Positions 18,484 to 26,550 of a stretch of 64,000 nucleotides of DNA are shown piece after piece. Under the pieces are notes generated by a model. That model saw nothing but the letters and a program-made list of their open reading frames with translations. It was not told the origin of the DNA and did not search any database. Within the stretch, counting starts at the first letter, position 1. Each line of letters begins with the position of its first letter. Both the position numbers and the translations under genes were made by a program. Source of the DNA: Palsa-504 sp963808315 (lineage in GTDB: Bacteria; Actinomycetota; Actinomycetes; Streptosporangiales; Streptosporangiaceae); the NCBI GenBank assembly GCA_963808315.1, contig CAWEFK010000017.1, positions 1 to 64,000 of the forward strand, given 5' to 3'.

Positions 18484-19470
18484 CTAGCCCGCCGCCCTGG
18501 TCCGGGGGTCGAGCAGGGCGGTGAGGAGATCGGCGACCAGGATCGCGAACAGCACCGCCACGGTTATCAGCAGGAACAGGCCCTGCATCAGCGGGTAGTC
18601 CTCGCCCGAGACCGCCTGAAGCAGCATGTAACCCACCCCGGGATAGTTGAACACGTACTCGATCAGGATCGCGCCGCTGACCACGAAGCCCAGGGACATC
18701 GCGAAGCCGGTCAGGTTGGGCAGGATCGCGTTGCGGGCCGCGTAGTCGAACATGATGCGCCGGTTCGGCAGTCCCTTCGCCCGCGCCATCCGCACGTAGT
18801 CCTCGGCCAGGGTGGTGATCATCGTGTTCCGCATGGTCAGGATCCAGGTGCCGATCGTGGTGATCAGCAGCGAGATGGCCGGGAGGAACGCGTGGTTGAG
18901 CACGTCCTGGAAGAAGGTGAAGTTGAGCCCGGGGGTGTCGGTGGTGACGTAGTAGCCGCCCTGGCTGGGGAACCACTTCAGGGTGATGCCGAAGATCAGC
19001 ACCAGCACCATGGCCACCCAGAAGTACGGGATCGCCGAGGTGATCACGAACACCGGCGGCACGATGCTGTCCAGCTTCCCGCCGCGGCGCCACGCCGAGA
19101 CGATGCCGAGCCCGGTACCGAGGATGAAGGCCAGGACGGTGGCGACGCCGATCAGGCCGAGCGTCCACCAGATCGCGCTGCCGATGACCGAGGTGACCGA
19201 GGCCGGGTATTCGTCCAGGGAGGTGCCGAGGTTGCCGGTCAGGATCTGGTGCAGGTAGCCGAAGTACTGCCCGAGCAGGCTCTCGTGGGTGTTGACCCCG
19301 AACAAGACCTCCAGCGCGTTCAGAGCCTTCGGGCTGAGCTCGCCGTGGAACTTCGACATCATGGCCAGCGCGGGGTTTCCCGGCATCAGCCGCGGCAGCA
19401 GGAAGTTGAGGGTAAGCGCCACCCACAGCGTGAGGACGAAGAAACCCAGGCGGCGCAGCGCGTATCTCAA
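18484..19470 (-). CDS. ABC transporter permease, OppB type
   Basis: 328 residues with about six helices. The N-terminus MRYALRRLGFFVLTLWVALTL is the characteristic OppB start. The EAA loop is DYVRMARAKGLPNRRIMFDYAARNAILP. It lies 7 bp downstream of the solute-binding lipoprotein gene, in the same operon. Confidence 0.9.
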   Translation of the reverse strand: MRYALRRLGFFVLTLWVALTLNFLLPRLMPGNPALAMMSKFHGELSPKALNALEVLFGVNTHESLLGQYFGYLHQILTGNLGTSLDEYPASVTSVIGSAIWWTLGLIGVATVLAFILGTGLGIVSAWRRGGKLDSIVPPVFVITSAIPYFWVAMVLVLIFGITLKWFPSQGGYYVTTDTPGLNFTFFQDVLNHAFLPAISLLITTIGTWILTMRNTMITTLAEDYVRMARAKGLPNRRIMFDYAARNAILPNLTGFAMSLGFVVSGAILIEYVFNYPGVGYMLLQAVSGEDYPLMQGLFLLITVAVLFAILVADLLTALLDPRTRAAG

Positions 19471-19477
19471 GTGCGTC

Positions 19478-21169
19478 TCACTTGGGCGCCAGGTGCAGCA
19501 GCACCTGCTCGTTGTCCGGGTACGCCCACACGGCTGGCTGGGCGTACGGGTCGCTGGCCGTGGGCCAGCCGGTGAATGCCCCGGTGTCGTACTGGTACCA
19601 GTCCACCGCCTCCACGACCGGGATGATCGGCACCGTGTTGAGCATGACCTGCTGAATCTGGTTCATGATCGACTGCTGCATGGCCGCGCTTGTGGTGGTC
19701 GCGTACTGATTCAGCAGGGCGGTGGTGGCCGGGCTGCTGTAGCGCTCGTAGTTGCTGGCCGCCACCTTGCCGACCGGCGCCGTGTTGGCGGAGTTGAGCC
19801 AGTTGTTCAGCTCGTAGTACGGGCTCGGGCCGAAGGTTGGCTGATCGTAATAGGCCAGCTGGTACTTGCCGTAGTACAGGTCGGCGTCGAAGTCGGTGTT
19901 GGACAGGTTGTCGGGGGTGACCTGGATTCCGATCGCCTTGAGATCCTGCTGGATCACCTGCATGGAGGCGACCCAGTCGGAGTAGTCGCCGATGTTGATG
20001 ACGGTAAAGGCCAGCTTCTGCCCGGCGGCGTTCGTCATGATGCCGCCAGCCCCCGGGTGGTAGCCGGCCGAGGCCAGCAGCGCCTTCGCCTTGGCGGGGT
20101 CATAGCCGTTGCCCCAGCCCGACAGCGCCGAGTTGTCCACCGTGGCCGAGAACGTGGGCGTGACGATGCCGGTCTGGTTCGCGGGCGGCTCGTAACCGGA
20201 CTCCCCGACGTTGGAGACCTGGGTCCTGTCGATCGCGTACGAGATGGCCTTGCGGACGTTGACGTTGCTCAGCAGGGGATTGGTCAGGTTCGGGATCAGC
20301 GAGACGTTCACGGTGGGCGGGAACCAGTAGTGGAAGTTCGGGCTCTTGGAGGTGTAGAAGGCCTGGATGCCCGGGATGTACTGGGCGCCCCACTGCGCGT
20401 CGCCGTTCGCCAGGTCGTCGTTGGCCGTGTTGTTGCTCGTGTACGCCGGGTACTGGAGCTTGGCGATCTTCGGCTCACCCGGCTGCCAGTAGTGCGGGTT
20501 GGCCGTGTAGGTGATGTTCGCCGAGCTGCACTTGCTCATCAGGTACGGACCCGTGCCGACGGGGTCGCTGATGGGGTCGGTGACCGGGTTGGCGATCTTG
20601 GACCAGATGTGCTCGGGCAGGATCGGCGTCTGGTCCGCGATGTAGTAGAAGTAGGGCACGGCGACGGCGCTGAAATCCATCACGACCGTGGTCGGGCTGG
20701 TCGCGGTGACGCTCGAGAGCACCGACCAGACCCCGGTCAGGTCCAGGGCCGGGTACTTCTTTTCCAGGTTGAAGGTGTACGCCACGTCGGCGGCGGTCAT
20801 CGGCGTGCCGTCGCTGAACTTGACGCCCGAGCGGATGGTGAACGTGAGGGACTTGTTGCCCGATCCCCACGCCCAGGACGAAGCGAGCATGGGCGTGGTC
20901 TTTGCGTCCTGTAGCGGGTTCACGTAGACCAGCGGCTCGTACGTGAAGCCGACCGACAGGAGGTTGTCGGACGCGTTGAGCGGATTGAAACCGCAGGTCC
21001 AAAGCGCGCCGTTCTCGTTGGAGATGGTCAGCACAGTGCTCGTCGATGTCTTGCCGCCGCTGGAGCCTGAGCCTGAGCCTGAGCTTGAGCTGGAGCTCGA
21101 ACCGGCGGTGCAGCCGGCCGCGAGCAGGCTGGCCGCGATGATGACCCCGTAGCTGGTGAGGCGTCTCAT
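19478..21169 (-). CDS. Solute-binding lipoprotein of an Opp/Dpp-type importer (SBP family 5)
   Basis: 563 residues. A lipobox (LLAAGC, Cys20) ends a hydrophobic signal peptide and is followed by a Ser/Gly-rich tether. The mature part has SBP_bac_5 hallmarks: AGVKFSDGTPMTAADVAYTF-like motifs and AISYAIDR. Related binding proteins in Opp-type systems carry cello- or chito-oligosaccharides as well as peptides, and the hydrolases downstream favour a sugar. It is first in the operon, so the divergent 21170-21465 gap holds its promoter. Confidence 0.9.
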   Translation of the reverse strand: MRRLTSYGVIIAASLLAAGCTAGSSSSSSSGSGSGSSGGKTSTSTVLTISNENGALWTCGFNPLNASDNLLSVGFTYEPLVYVNPLQDAKTTPMLASSWAWGSGNKSLTFTIRSGVKFSDGTPMTAADVAYTFNLEKKYPALDLTGVWSVLSSVTATSPTTVVMDFSAVAVPYFYYIADQTPILPEHIWSKIANPVTDPISDPVGTGPYLMSKCSSANITYTANPHYWQPGEPKIAKLQYPAYTSNNTANDDLANGDAQWGAQYIPGIQAFYTSKSPNFHYWFPPTVNVSLIPNLTNPLLSNVNVRKAISYAIDRTQVSNVGESGYEPPANQTGIVTPTFSATVDNSALSGWGNGYDPAKAKALLASAGYHPGAGGIMTNAAGQKLAFTVINIGDYSDWVASMQVIQQDLKAIGIQVTPDNLSNTDFDADLYYGKYQLAYYDQPTFGPSPYYELNNWLNSANTAPVGKVAASNYERYSSPATTALLNQYATTTSAAMQQSIMNQIQQVMLNTVPIIPVVEAVDWYQYDTGAFTGWPTASDPYAQPAVWAYPDNEQVLLHLAPK

Positions 21170-21331
21170 GCCGTGGTCCTTACTGCCGTGTGGTCGTGAC
21201 CTGGTGCGGAAAGGGGGTGCGCGGCGCCGGTGCCTGCGCGTAGAGGGTCACCGCGCGAGATGACGGAGCGGCTTCCGCGCGCCGGGCCGCTGCCACGACT
21301 CGCTGCCCGGATTGCCCCTTCCGTTAAGTTT

Positions 21332-21350
21332 GTTAGGACAGTATCCTAAC
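21332..21350. promoter_or_regulatory. Probable ROK-repressor operator
   Basis: GTTAGGA and TCCTAAC flank a 5-bp spacer, a perfect 7-bp inverted repeat in an AT-rich patch. It lies in the 296-bp divergent gap between the importer operon and the ROK regulator. Actinobacterial ROK regulators bind similar TTAGGAAA-TTTCCTAA type sites. The assignment is by position and similarity. Confidence 0.65.
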
Positions 21351-21465
21351 TATCTGTTGGGGACAAGAGTCCGCTCGAACTGACCCAAGGTCGTAACTTT
21401 CGGGTCGTCAGACCGCGGCCTGCCGAGCGCCGGACCCCGGGGACAATGAGATGGAGGAGGTTGCC

Positions 21466-22786
21466 GTGACAGCTCTGTCGGCCGGTACGCATGCGGTTGC
21501 GCCCGCCGGTGAGTCGGTCACGGCCGAGCGGCCAGCCTCAGCTCTGCCGCCTCCCGAGGGCACCGGCGCGGCCCTGTTCGCTGCGCGGCCGTCGCTGATC
21601 CGGGCGATGAACGAGCAGCTGCTGCTCGAGCACATCCGCCAGCGCGGCTCCATGCTCCCGGGCTGAGCTGGCCCGTGTCTCGGGCCTGTCCAAGCCCACG
21701 GTGTCGCTGGCGCTGGACAACGTCGAACGTGCGGGTCTGGTCAGGATCGCGGGCCAGCGGACTGGCATGCCGGGTCGTTCGGCCCGGCTGTATGAGATCA
21801 GGCCCGACGCGGGCCTGATCCTTGGCCTGGACATCGGGCACGAGTACGTCCGCGGCGCGATCGCCGACCTGTCCGGGGAGATCAGGGCCCGGTCCTCGGT
21901 CCGCGCCCACGCCACCAGCGTCCGCGGCCGGGTGGCCGAGCTCGTCGGGCTGGCCGACCTGCTCTGCCAGCAGGCCAGCGTGCCCCGGGCGGCAATCACC
22001 CAGACGGTGATCGGCAGCCCGGGCGTCTACGATCCGCGGCGCAACGCCATGAAGCTCACCGGCGGCCTGCGCGGCTGGGACCGCCCGGCCGCGCTGGCCG
22101 GGCTGCGGGAGGCGTTCGGCCCTTCGCTGGTGATGGAGAACGACGTCGACGCCGCCGCCCTGGCCGAACGTGCCCTGGGCCACGGCCGGGAGGTCGACAA
22201 CTTCGCTTTCGTGCATATCGGCACCGGCGTGGGCATGGGGCTGATGCTCGGCGGGCAGCTGCTGCGCGGCGCGCACGGGGTCGCGGGGGAGATCGCGTTC
22301 CTGCCGCTGTCGGGCGGCAGCGGCGCGGACGAGCAGGAGGCGCGCAAGCGGGGCACGCTCGAGGCGGCCGCGTCGGCCTCCGGCGTGGTCCGGGCCGCCC
22401 GCCGCGGCGGCATGCGCGGTCCGGTATCGGCCCGGCGGGTCTTCGAGGCCGCGGCCGCCGGTGACGAGCGGGCGATGGCCGTGGTGGCGGAGGAGGCCCG
22501 GCTGGTCGCCAAGACGATCTGCGCCGTCATCACCGTCGTCGATCCCGACCTGGTCGTCCTGGGCGGCGGCATCGGGCGGGCGCCCGGCTTCGCCGAGGCC
22601 GTCAGCGCCGAACTCGAGACGATCGCGCCCGTCATGCCGACCATCAGGGTCAGCGCGCTCGGCACCGACGCGGTGGTCGATGGCTGCCTGTGCGCGGGCA
22701 CCGAACTCGCCTGGGGCCAGGTCATGAACGTGCGGCCCCCCGCGCCCTCAGCCGGCGCCGACCAGCGCCTGGCGGCGCCCGGCTAG
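21466..22786 (+). CDS. ROK-family transcriptional repressor, one frameshift
   Basis: N-terminal winged helix (LIRAMNEQLLLEHIRQRGSM, then after a frame change SRAELARVSGLSKPTVSLAL), followed by the ROK sugar-kinase-like domain (LDIGHEYVRGAIADL, HIGTGVGMGL, HGVAGEIAF). A single extra base near 21650-21658 places a TGA after MLPG. The GTG at 21466 is preferred because GGAGGAGG lies 5 nt upstream. The ROK zinc motif and ExGH region are degenerate: the usual Cys-rich motif is not obvious. It probably senses the phosphorylated sugar made by the adjacent kinase and represses the divergent importer operon. Confidence 0.85.
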
Positions 22787-22935
22787 CGCCGACCGGCGCC
22801 CGGCTGGCGCGGACCCCGCGCCGGGCTGACGCGGACCAGGGCCCGGCTGGCACGGACCGGCGCCTCGCTGACGCCGACCAGGGCCTGGCTGGCGCGGACC
22901 TGCGCCTGGCTAGCGCCGACCAGCGCCTGGCACAC
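22757..22935 (+). repeat. Degenerate 21-bp tandem repeat running out of the ROK 3' end
   Basis: About eight units like GCGGACCAGGGCCCGGCTGGC. The first lies inside the last codons of the ROK gene and the rest beyond its TAG at 22784-22786. One unit is 22 bp and a 10-bp fragment separates the first from the second. In one frame it would encode seven-residue ADQGLAG-like repeats, but no start or conserved protein is associated. Confidence 0.75.
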
Positions 22936-23379
22936 ACCAAGACCCGCGAGCCGGTCCAGCCACAGGTCAGGGCAGGCATAGGGTACCAGAACTTACAGGT
23001 AAGACGAATATTCCACGATCTTTTTCGAGAGTTGTGACGGGTGGGTTCCGGGTGCGGGGAGCGGCGGAGGGGGGAGCTGGGGTGCGGCGCTTGGGGGGCC
23101 TTTAGAGGGGGACCGTCGCTTCGATCGTGAGCCGTCGCGCACGTCGGTGTTCACAGTTGGCGTACGGCACGGGGATGCACCGGATCCGCCACGGAGCCCG
23201 GATCCGCCACGATCCTTGCCGGGGAGGCTGCACCACCCGCCACGGACGTCGCATGGCCACCACGAGTGCTACCGGGGTTCCGCCCCGCTGGGGATCTGGC
23301 TGCCCTACTCCGCGGGCAGGCGCACACCGGCCTCTGGCGTCACAACGCGCGTTCCCGTCACGTGCGTACCCGAGCGGAT

Positions 23380-23435
23380 GGGTATGGGTGTGGCACCGTG
23401 CACATTCTTTGGTGCACGGTGCCACTCCCATACCC
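23380..23435. repeat. Near-perfect 24-bp inverted repeat
   Basis: Arms at 23380-23403 and 23412-23435 pair over 24 bp with one mismatch around an 8-nt loop (ATTCTTTG). There is no T-run on either side, so it is not a standard terminator. The 22936-23516 gap around it shows no convincing gene. It could be a dispersed palindromic element or an mRNA 3'-end structure. Confidence 0.75.
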
Positions 23436-23516
23436 ACACCCAGGCCGGACCAAGAGGGGCTTGGCGAAAAGCAATGGCGCCAGCGTCGCGCTGCGGTGCT
23501 CTCGTCGCGCGGCCGC

Positions 23517-23918
23517 TCAGATCGCCCGCATCCGGTTGTTGCGGGAGTCGTGGGTGAGCTCGGCCAGGCCGAGGGCCTCGAGCAGCGGGGGCAGGTACAT
23601 CCCGAACCGGCCGCGGTAACCGCTGCGCAGACCGTACCAGCCGCCGACGGGATTATCGGCGGACCGGCCCCAGGCCTCGACCGTGCCCTCGGCGGCGGGC
23701 TTCTTCTCGTCGGCCGCCCCGAGCGGGACCCAGTCGTCGCACTTGACCAGCCAGGCGTGCAGATCCTCGACGGCGCCGAGGTGATACTTCAACGTGGTGG
23801 AGCCGACCTGGCAGACCAGCGCGGGCGGGCTGGCCTGCTCGTCTTGGTACATGGTGTAAGCGGAGGTACCCGGTGGGGTCTTGAGCTCCCACGGGTCATC
23901 CTTGGTGCCAGCTGCCAT
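23517..23918 (-). CDS. Conserved hypothetical protein (DUF6855-like)
   Basis: 133 residues from an ATG at 23918 (MAAGTKDDPWELKTPPGTS) overlapping the upstream gene stop (TGATG). The sequence has a recognisable actinobacterial pattern: LVCQVGSTTLKYHLGAVEDLHAWL, VEAWGRSADNPVGGWYGL and a C-terminal RNNRMRAI. No catalytic motif is evident; these proteins are small, soluble and uncharacterised. It is third in an ArsR-SRPBCC-DUF operon. Confidence 0.8.
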   Translation of the reverse strand: MAAGTKDDPWELKTPPGTSAYTMYQDEQASPPALVCQVGSTTLKYHLGAVEDLHAWLVKCDDWVPLGAADEKKPAAEGTVEAWGRSADNPVGGWYGLRSGYRGRFGMYLPPLLEALGLAELTHDSRNNRMRAI

Positions 23919-24364
23919 CAGTTGTCCCCTTTCGCGATGGCCGCCGCGAAATGCGGCAGCAGCGTCTGCCAGCCGGCCTGGTTGCGGTCGCGCCGCCGAT
24001 CCGCCGACGGGCCCAGCCGTTCCCAGCCATGGTGCTCGATCTCGATGCGGGTGGCGGTGACTCCCTGGGCCAGGAAGCGGATCTCGACCTCGGTGGCCTG
24101 GGTCGGATCGGTGCCGAGGTACCAGCGATAGGACAGCCTGGCTGGCGGCTGCCACACCGTGACCTCGCCCCATTCGTGCTCGACACCGTCCGTGCTCCGC
24201 TCGTAGATGCGGCCGCCCACGCCGCCTTGCAGGACGACCAGACCAGGCCGTCCGGTCACGGTGTGATCCGGTGGCCACCAGGTGCCGATGTCGGCGGTCC
24301 AGACCTTGAACGCGTGCCCGGCCGAGCAGGCCACATCCAAGGTAATGCGCAGCGGATCGGTCAT
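23918..24364 (-). CDS. SRPBCC/AHSA1-family protein
   Basis: 148 residues with the START/Bet v1-like pattern of the AHSA1 group (FKVWTADIGTWWPPDH, GGRIYERSTDGVEHEWGEVTVWQPP, LGTDPTQATEVEIRF, GWERLG, GWQTLLPHFA). These proteins form a hydrophobic ligand cavity and commonly follow ArsR regulators, as here (9 bp downstream). The ligand is unknown. Confidence 0.88.
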   Translation of the reverse strand: MTDPLRITLDVACSAGHAFKVWTADIGTWWPPDHTVTGRPGLVVLQGGVGGRIYERSTDGVEHEWGEVTVWQPPARLSYRWYLGTDPTQATEVEIRFLAQGVTATRIEIEHHGWERLGPSADRRRDRNQAGWQTLLPHFAAAIAKGDN

Positions 24365-24373
24365 TCCGGCTCG

Positions 24374-24748
24374 TCAGCCTCGGCGCTGCCCGGCGCTCCC
24401 GGCGTGCCCGGTGTGCTCGGCGTGCTCGGCGCTCCCGGCGTGCTCGGTGTTCTCGGCCAGCAGGCGGAACCGCCGGGCGGCGTCGCCCCAGACACGCTCC
24501 AGATAGGCCTGCACCGCATGCATCCCCTGGTCTTGCAGATGGTAGATGCGGCGCGTGCCCTGCGCCTGCTCCGCCACCAGGCCAGCTTCCTTCAGCAGAC
24601 GCAGGTGCCGGGAGACGGCCGGACGGCTGATCGGCAGCGCCTCGGCGAGCTCCCTGACCGGCTTGTCGCCGTCGCTGAGCAGGCGCAATATGTCACGCCT
24701 GTGCGGATCACCGAGGGCCTCGAAGGGATCCCCGTGCGCTGCGAGCAT
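24374..24748 (-). CDS. ArsR-family transcriptional repressor
   Basis: 124 residues with a winged helix (DPHRRDILRLLSDGDKPVRELAEALPISRPAVSRHLRLLKEAGLV). There is no metal-binding Cys motif, so it is of the SRPBCC-associated, non-metal subgroup. The C-terminus is a low-complexity EHAGSAEHAEHTGHAG stretch, which arises from a 15-bp-like repeat on the DNA. A GGGAG lies upstream of the ATG. It probably autoregulates the three-gene operon. Confidence 0.88.
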   Translation of the reverse strand: MLAAHGDPFEALGDPHRRDILRLLSDGDKPVRELAEALPISRPAVSRHLRLLKEAGLVAEQAQGTRRIYHLQDQGMHAVQAYLERVWGDAARRFRLLAENTEHAGSAEHAEHTGHAGSAGQRRG

Positions 24749-24795
24749 CGGCGCAGGCTCCCTTCGGTTCTAGCATTGGTAACGACCAAGCTACC

Positions 24796-24811
24796 GTAAC
24801 ACATAAGTTAC
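24796..24811. promoter_or_regulatory. Candidate ArsR operator
   Basis: GTAAC-ACATAA-GTTAC, a 5-bp inverted repeat with further pairing outwards, lies about 50 bp upstream of the arsR start. A related GGTAAC occurs at about 24777-24782. It is an inference from symmetry and position. Confidence 0.45.
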
Positions 24812-24826
24812 CGATATACCGCGAAT

Positions 24827-25008
24827 CTTAACCGCACCTGAACTACTTCGAGGGCATGTTCTCGGGGGCGGCCGGGCATGCTCTAGACAGAGATCCTTGC
24901 TCGGGCGCGGTCCGCCTCCCTGCGGCGGACATGCGGATGACATGGAAGGGTCCGCGTCGATAAGGCAACCCTGCCGCCTTATCAACGCGGACCCTGCTTC
25001 TTTTTCCT
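24827..25008 (+). ncRNA. Structured non-coding element, copy A
   Basis: Homologous to 34563-34735. Shared blocks in the same order and spacing: CTTAACC(G/A)CACCTGAAC, GGCCGGGCATG, CAGAG(A/T)TCCTTGCT, and a terminal hairpin with the identical loop AACCCTGCC. Here the hairpin arms are 24948-24966 and 24976-24994, 19 bp with one G-T type mismatch, followed by a T-rich run (TTCTTTTT). A smaller hairpin (24910-24916 with 24924-24930) also has a CCCT loop. The stems of the two copies differ by compensating changes, which supports a conserved RNA fold. It is convergent with the HPr gene. An untranscribed repeat cannot be excluded. Confidence 0.65.
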
Positions 25009-25015
25009 GTGCTCT

Positions 25016-25288
25016 TCAGCTCCCGACCGCGGTGGCCTCGGCGAGGATGCCGATCATCGCGGCGACGGCCTCCTCTGCGTCGGGACCGGCCGCGCAGACG
25101 GTGACCTGCTGGCCGGCGGTCGCGCCGAGCCCCATGACGGCAAGCACGCTTTTGGCGTCGGCCCGGCTCGCACCGACGGTCAGCTCGACGGCGGAGGCGA
25201 ACTTCGCCGCCGCCACCGCCAGCGCGCCGGCCTGCCGGGCGTGCAGGTCGCCGGCCAGCGTCACCGTGGCCTCACAGCTTTCTGGCAT
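25016..25288 (-). CDS. HPr-like phosphocarrier of the dihydroxyacetone PTS
   Basis: 90 residues. The active-site histidine is His16 in DLHARQAG; Gln replaces the usual Pro of HARPA. The regulatory-site region is KSVLAVMGLG. It overlaps the dhaM 3' end by 17 bp. In many bacteria HPr is fused within DhaM; here EIIA, HPr and enzyme I are separate genes of one locus. It should relay phosphate from the enzyme I at 26544-28231 to DhaM. Confidence 0.88.
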   Translation of the reverse strand: MPESCEATVTLAGDLHARQAGALAVAAAKFASAVELTVGASRADAKSVLAVMGLGATAGQQVTVCAAGPDAEEAVAAMIGILAEATAVGS

Positions 25289-25676
25289 GACGTGCCTCCT
25301 CGGCCGCGCGCACTACCGCCTCGACATCCCCTCCGGCCGTGGCGGTGACCGTGGCCGCGACGGCGCCCTCCACGAACGGGGCGTCCGCGACGGCAATGGG
25401 TCCGGGCCGCATCGCCGGCTCGGCCAACAGCGCGCGGACGGTGAGCACCGAGCTGCCGAGGTCGGGCAGGATCACGACACCGGCCCCGGCGTCGGCGAGC
25501 GCCAGGGCGCGCTCGACCTTGTCCACGCTGGTCCCGATGCGGCCATCTTCCGTTCCGCCGGCGGTGGCGATGATCACCGTACCGCCGCCGACCTGGCCGG
25601 CGAGTTCGGCCGTGCCCTCGGCTAGCGCGGCGCTGTGCGAGACGAGCACGATCCCAACCTTTGGTCTATCGCTCAT
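25272..25676 (-). CDS. dhaM: PTS-dependent dihydroxyacetone kinase phosphotransferase subunit DhaM
   Basis: 134 residues, only the EIIA-Man-like domain (VGIVLVSHSAALAEG, with His14 the likely phosphorylation site; PDLGSSVLTVRALL). It passes phosphate to ADP bound on DhaL. It is divergent from the IclR regulator across a 40-bp gap containing a TGTTCGACA-like site. It is separated from dhaKL by the opposing iclR gene, so it has its own promoter. Confidence 0.9.
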   Translation of the reverse strand: MSDRPKVGIVLVSHSAALAEGTAELAGQVGGGTVIIATAGGTEDGRIGTSVDKVERALALADAGAGVVILPDLGSSVLTVRALLAEPAMRPGPIAVADAPFVEGAVAATVTATAGGDVEAVVRAAEEARHARKL

Positions 25677-25687
25677 GCTTTATCCTG

Positions 25688-25702
25688 AATGTGTTCGACA
25701 TT
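25688..25702. promoter_or_regulatory. Candidate IclR-type operator
   Basis: AATGT-GTTCG-ACATT in the gap between dhaM and the IclR gene. The context CTGAATGTGTTCG recurs, with one extra base, at 30107-30120 ahead of glpF. This suggests one regulator for both. Confidence 0.55.
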
Positions 25703-25716
25703 ACCGAGAGGACTCC

Positions 25717-26496
25717 ATGATTCGGTCTGTGGAGCGAGCGGCCGCGATTCTCCAAGTACTCGGGTCTGGGACGCCCCGGCTGGGCGTGACGGAGATCGCC
25801 GGTCGGGTCGGCTTGCCCAAGCCGACGGTCTACGGGCTGCTGCGCACGCTGGTGAGACACGACCTGGTGAGCCAGGATCCGGATACCGGTAAGTACAGTC
25901 TGGGGGCCGGCGTCCTGCAGCTCGGCAACGCCTTCCTGGACGGCTCTGAGCTCCGCGCCCGGTCGCTGCTGTGGGCCGAGGCGCTGGCCCAGCGGGCGAA
26001 CGAGGCGGTCTGGGTGGCGACCCTGTCCGGCTCCCGGGTGATCGTGCTCCATCACGTGTTCCGGCCCGACAACACGGTGCAGATCCTCGAGGTCGGCGCG
26101 TCCATCCCTTGGCATGCCTGCGCGCTCGGGCACGCGATCGTCGCGCACCTGCCCGCGGCCGGAGCCGCGCGCACGATGGCCGGCGAGCTGACCCCGCTGA
26201 CCGGCCGGACCAAGACCACCCGGGCGGCCCTGGGGCAGGCGCTGGCCCAGGTCCGCAGGCAGGGCTACGCGCTGGAAGACCAGGAGGCTACCGTCGGCGA
26301 CGCGGGGATAGCGGCGCACATCGTGAATCGGGACGGGGCCGTGGCCGGCGCGATCGGCCTGGTCGGTCCGGCCGAACGGCTGCTGGAGTCGATCGCTGCA
26401 CAGGAGCTCACCCGCGCGGTGGTGGAGTCCGCCCGGTCCGTATCCCGGGATCTCGGCGCAAGCCGCAGCGGATCCCCGCTGTCGGTGCTCGGCTGA
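25717..26496 (+). CDS. IclR-family regulator (GylR-like) of the glycerol/dihydroxyacetone locus
   Basis: 259 residues from the ATG at 25717 (GAGAGGA upstream). The N-terminal winged helix is AAILQVLGSGTPRLGVTEIAGRVGLPKPTVYGLLRTL. The C-terminal IclR effector domain follows (VIVLHHV, HACALGHAIVA, GYALEDQEATVGDAGIAAHI). In Streptomyces the IclR protein GylR controls glpFKD. Here the gene sits between dhaM and enzyme I and near glpFKD, making it the probable local repressor. The 3' end lies in a 15-bp tandem repeat shared with the convergent enzyme I gene. Confidence 0.9.
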   Translation: MIRSVERAAAILQVLGSGTPRLGVTEIAGRVGLPKPTVYGLLRTLVRHDLVSQDPDTGKYSLGAGVLQLGNAFLDGSELRARSLLWAEALAQRANEAVWVATLSGSRVIVLHHVFRPDNTVQILEVGASIPWHACALGHAIVAHLPAAGAARTMAGELTPLTGRTKTTRAALGQALAQVRRQGYALEDQEATVGDAGIAAHIVNRDGAVAGAIGLVGPAERLLESIAAQELTRAVVESARSVSRDLGASRSGSPLSVLG

Positions 26497-26550
26497 GGTC
26501 ACAGCGGCTGAGGTCACAGCGGCTGAGGTCACAGCGGCCGGGGTCACAGC
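26491..26550. repeat. 15-bp tandem repeat, four copies, across two stop codons
   Basis: GGCTGAGGTCACAGC repeated at 26491, 26506, 26521 and (diverged) 26536. It contains the IclR stop codon, and its last copy contains the enzyme I stop (26544-26546) on the other strand. Confidence 0.85.

Noticed and set aside
17444..19426. 660-codon minus-strand frame over the permease genes
   Set aside because: It is a shifted-frame shadow of the two genuine permease genes, with arginine/histidine-rich composition.
23102..23437. 111-codon minus-strand frame with CxxC/HTHTH residues
   Set aside because: The Cys/His cluster comes from one arm of the inverted repeat at 23380-23435; there is no other protein-like signal.
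24827..25008. Element A as a 6C RNA or a c-di-AMP riboswitch
   Set aside because: The loops contain three or four C residues rather than runs of six, and the conserved c-di-AMP riboswitch blocks are not seen.
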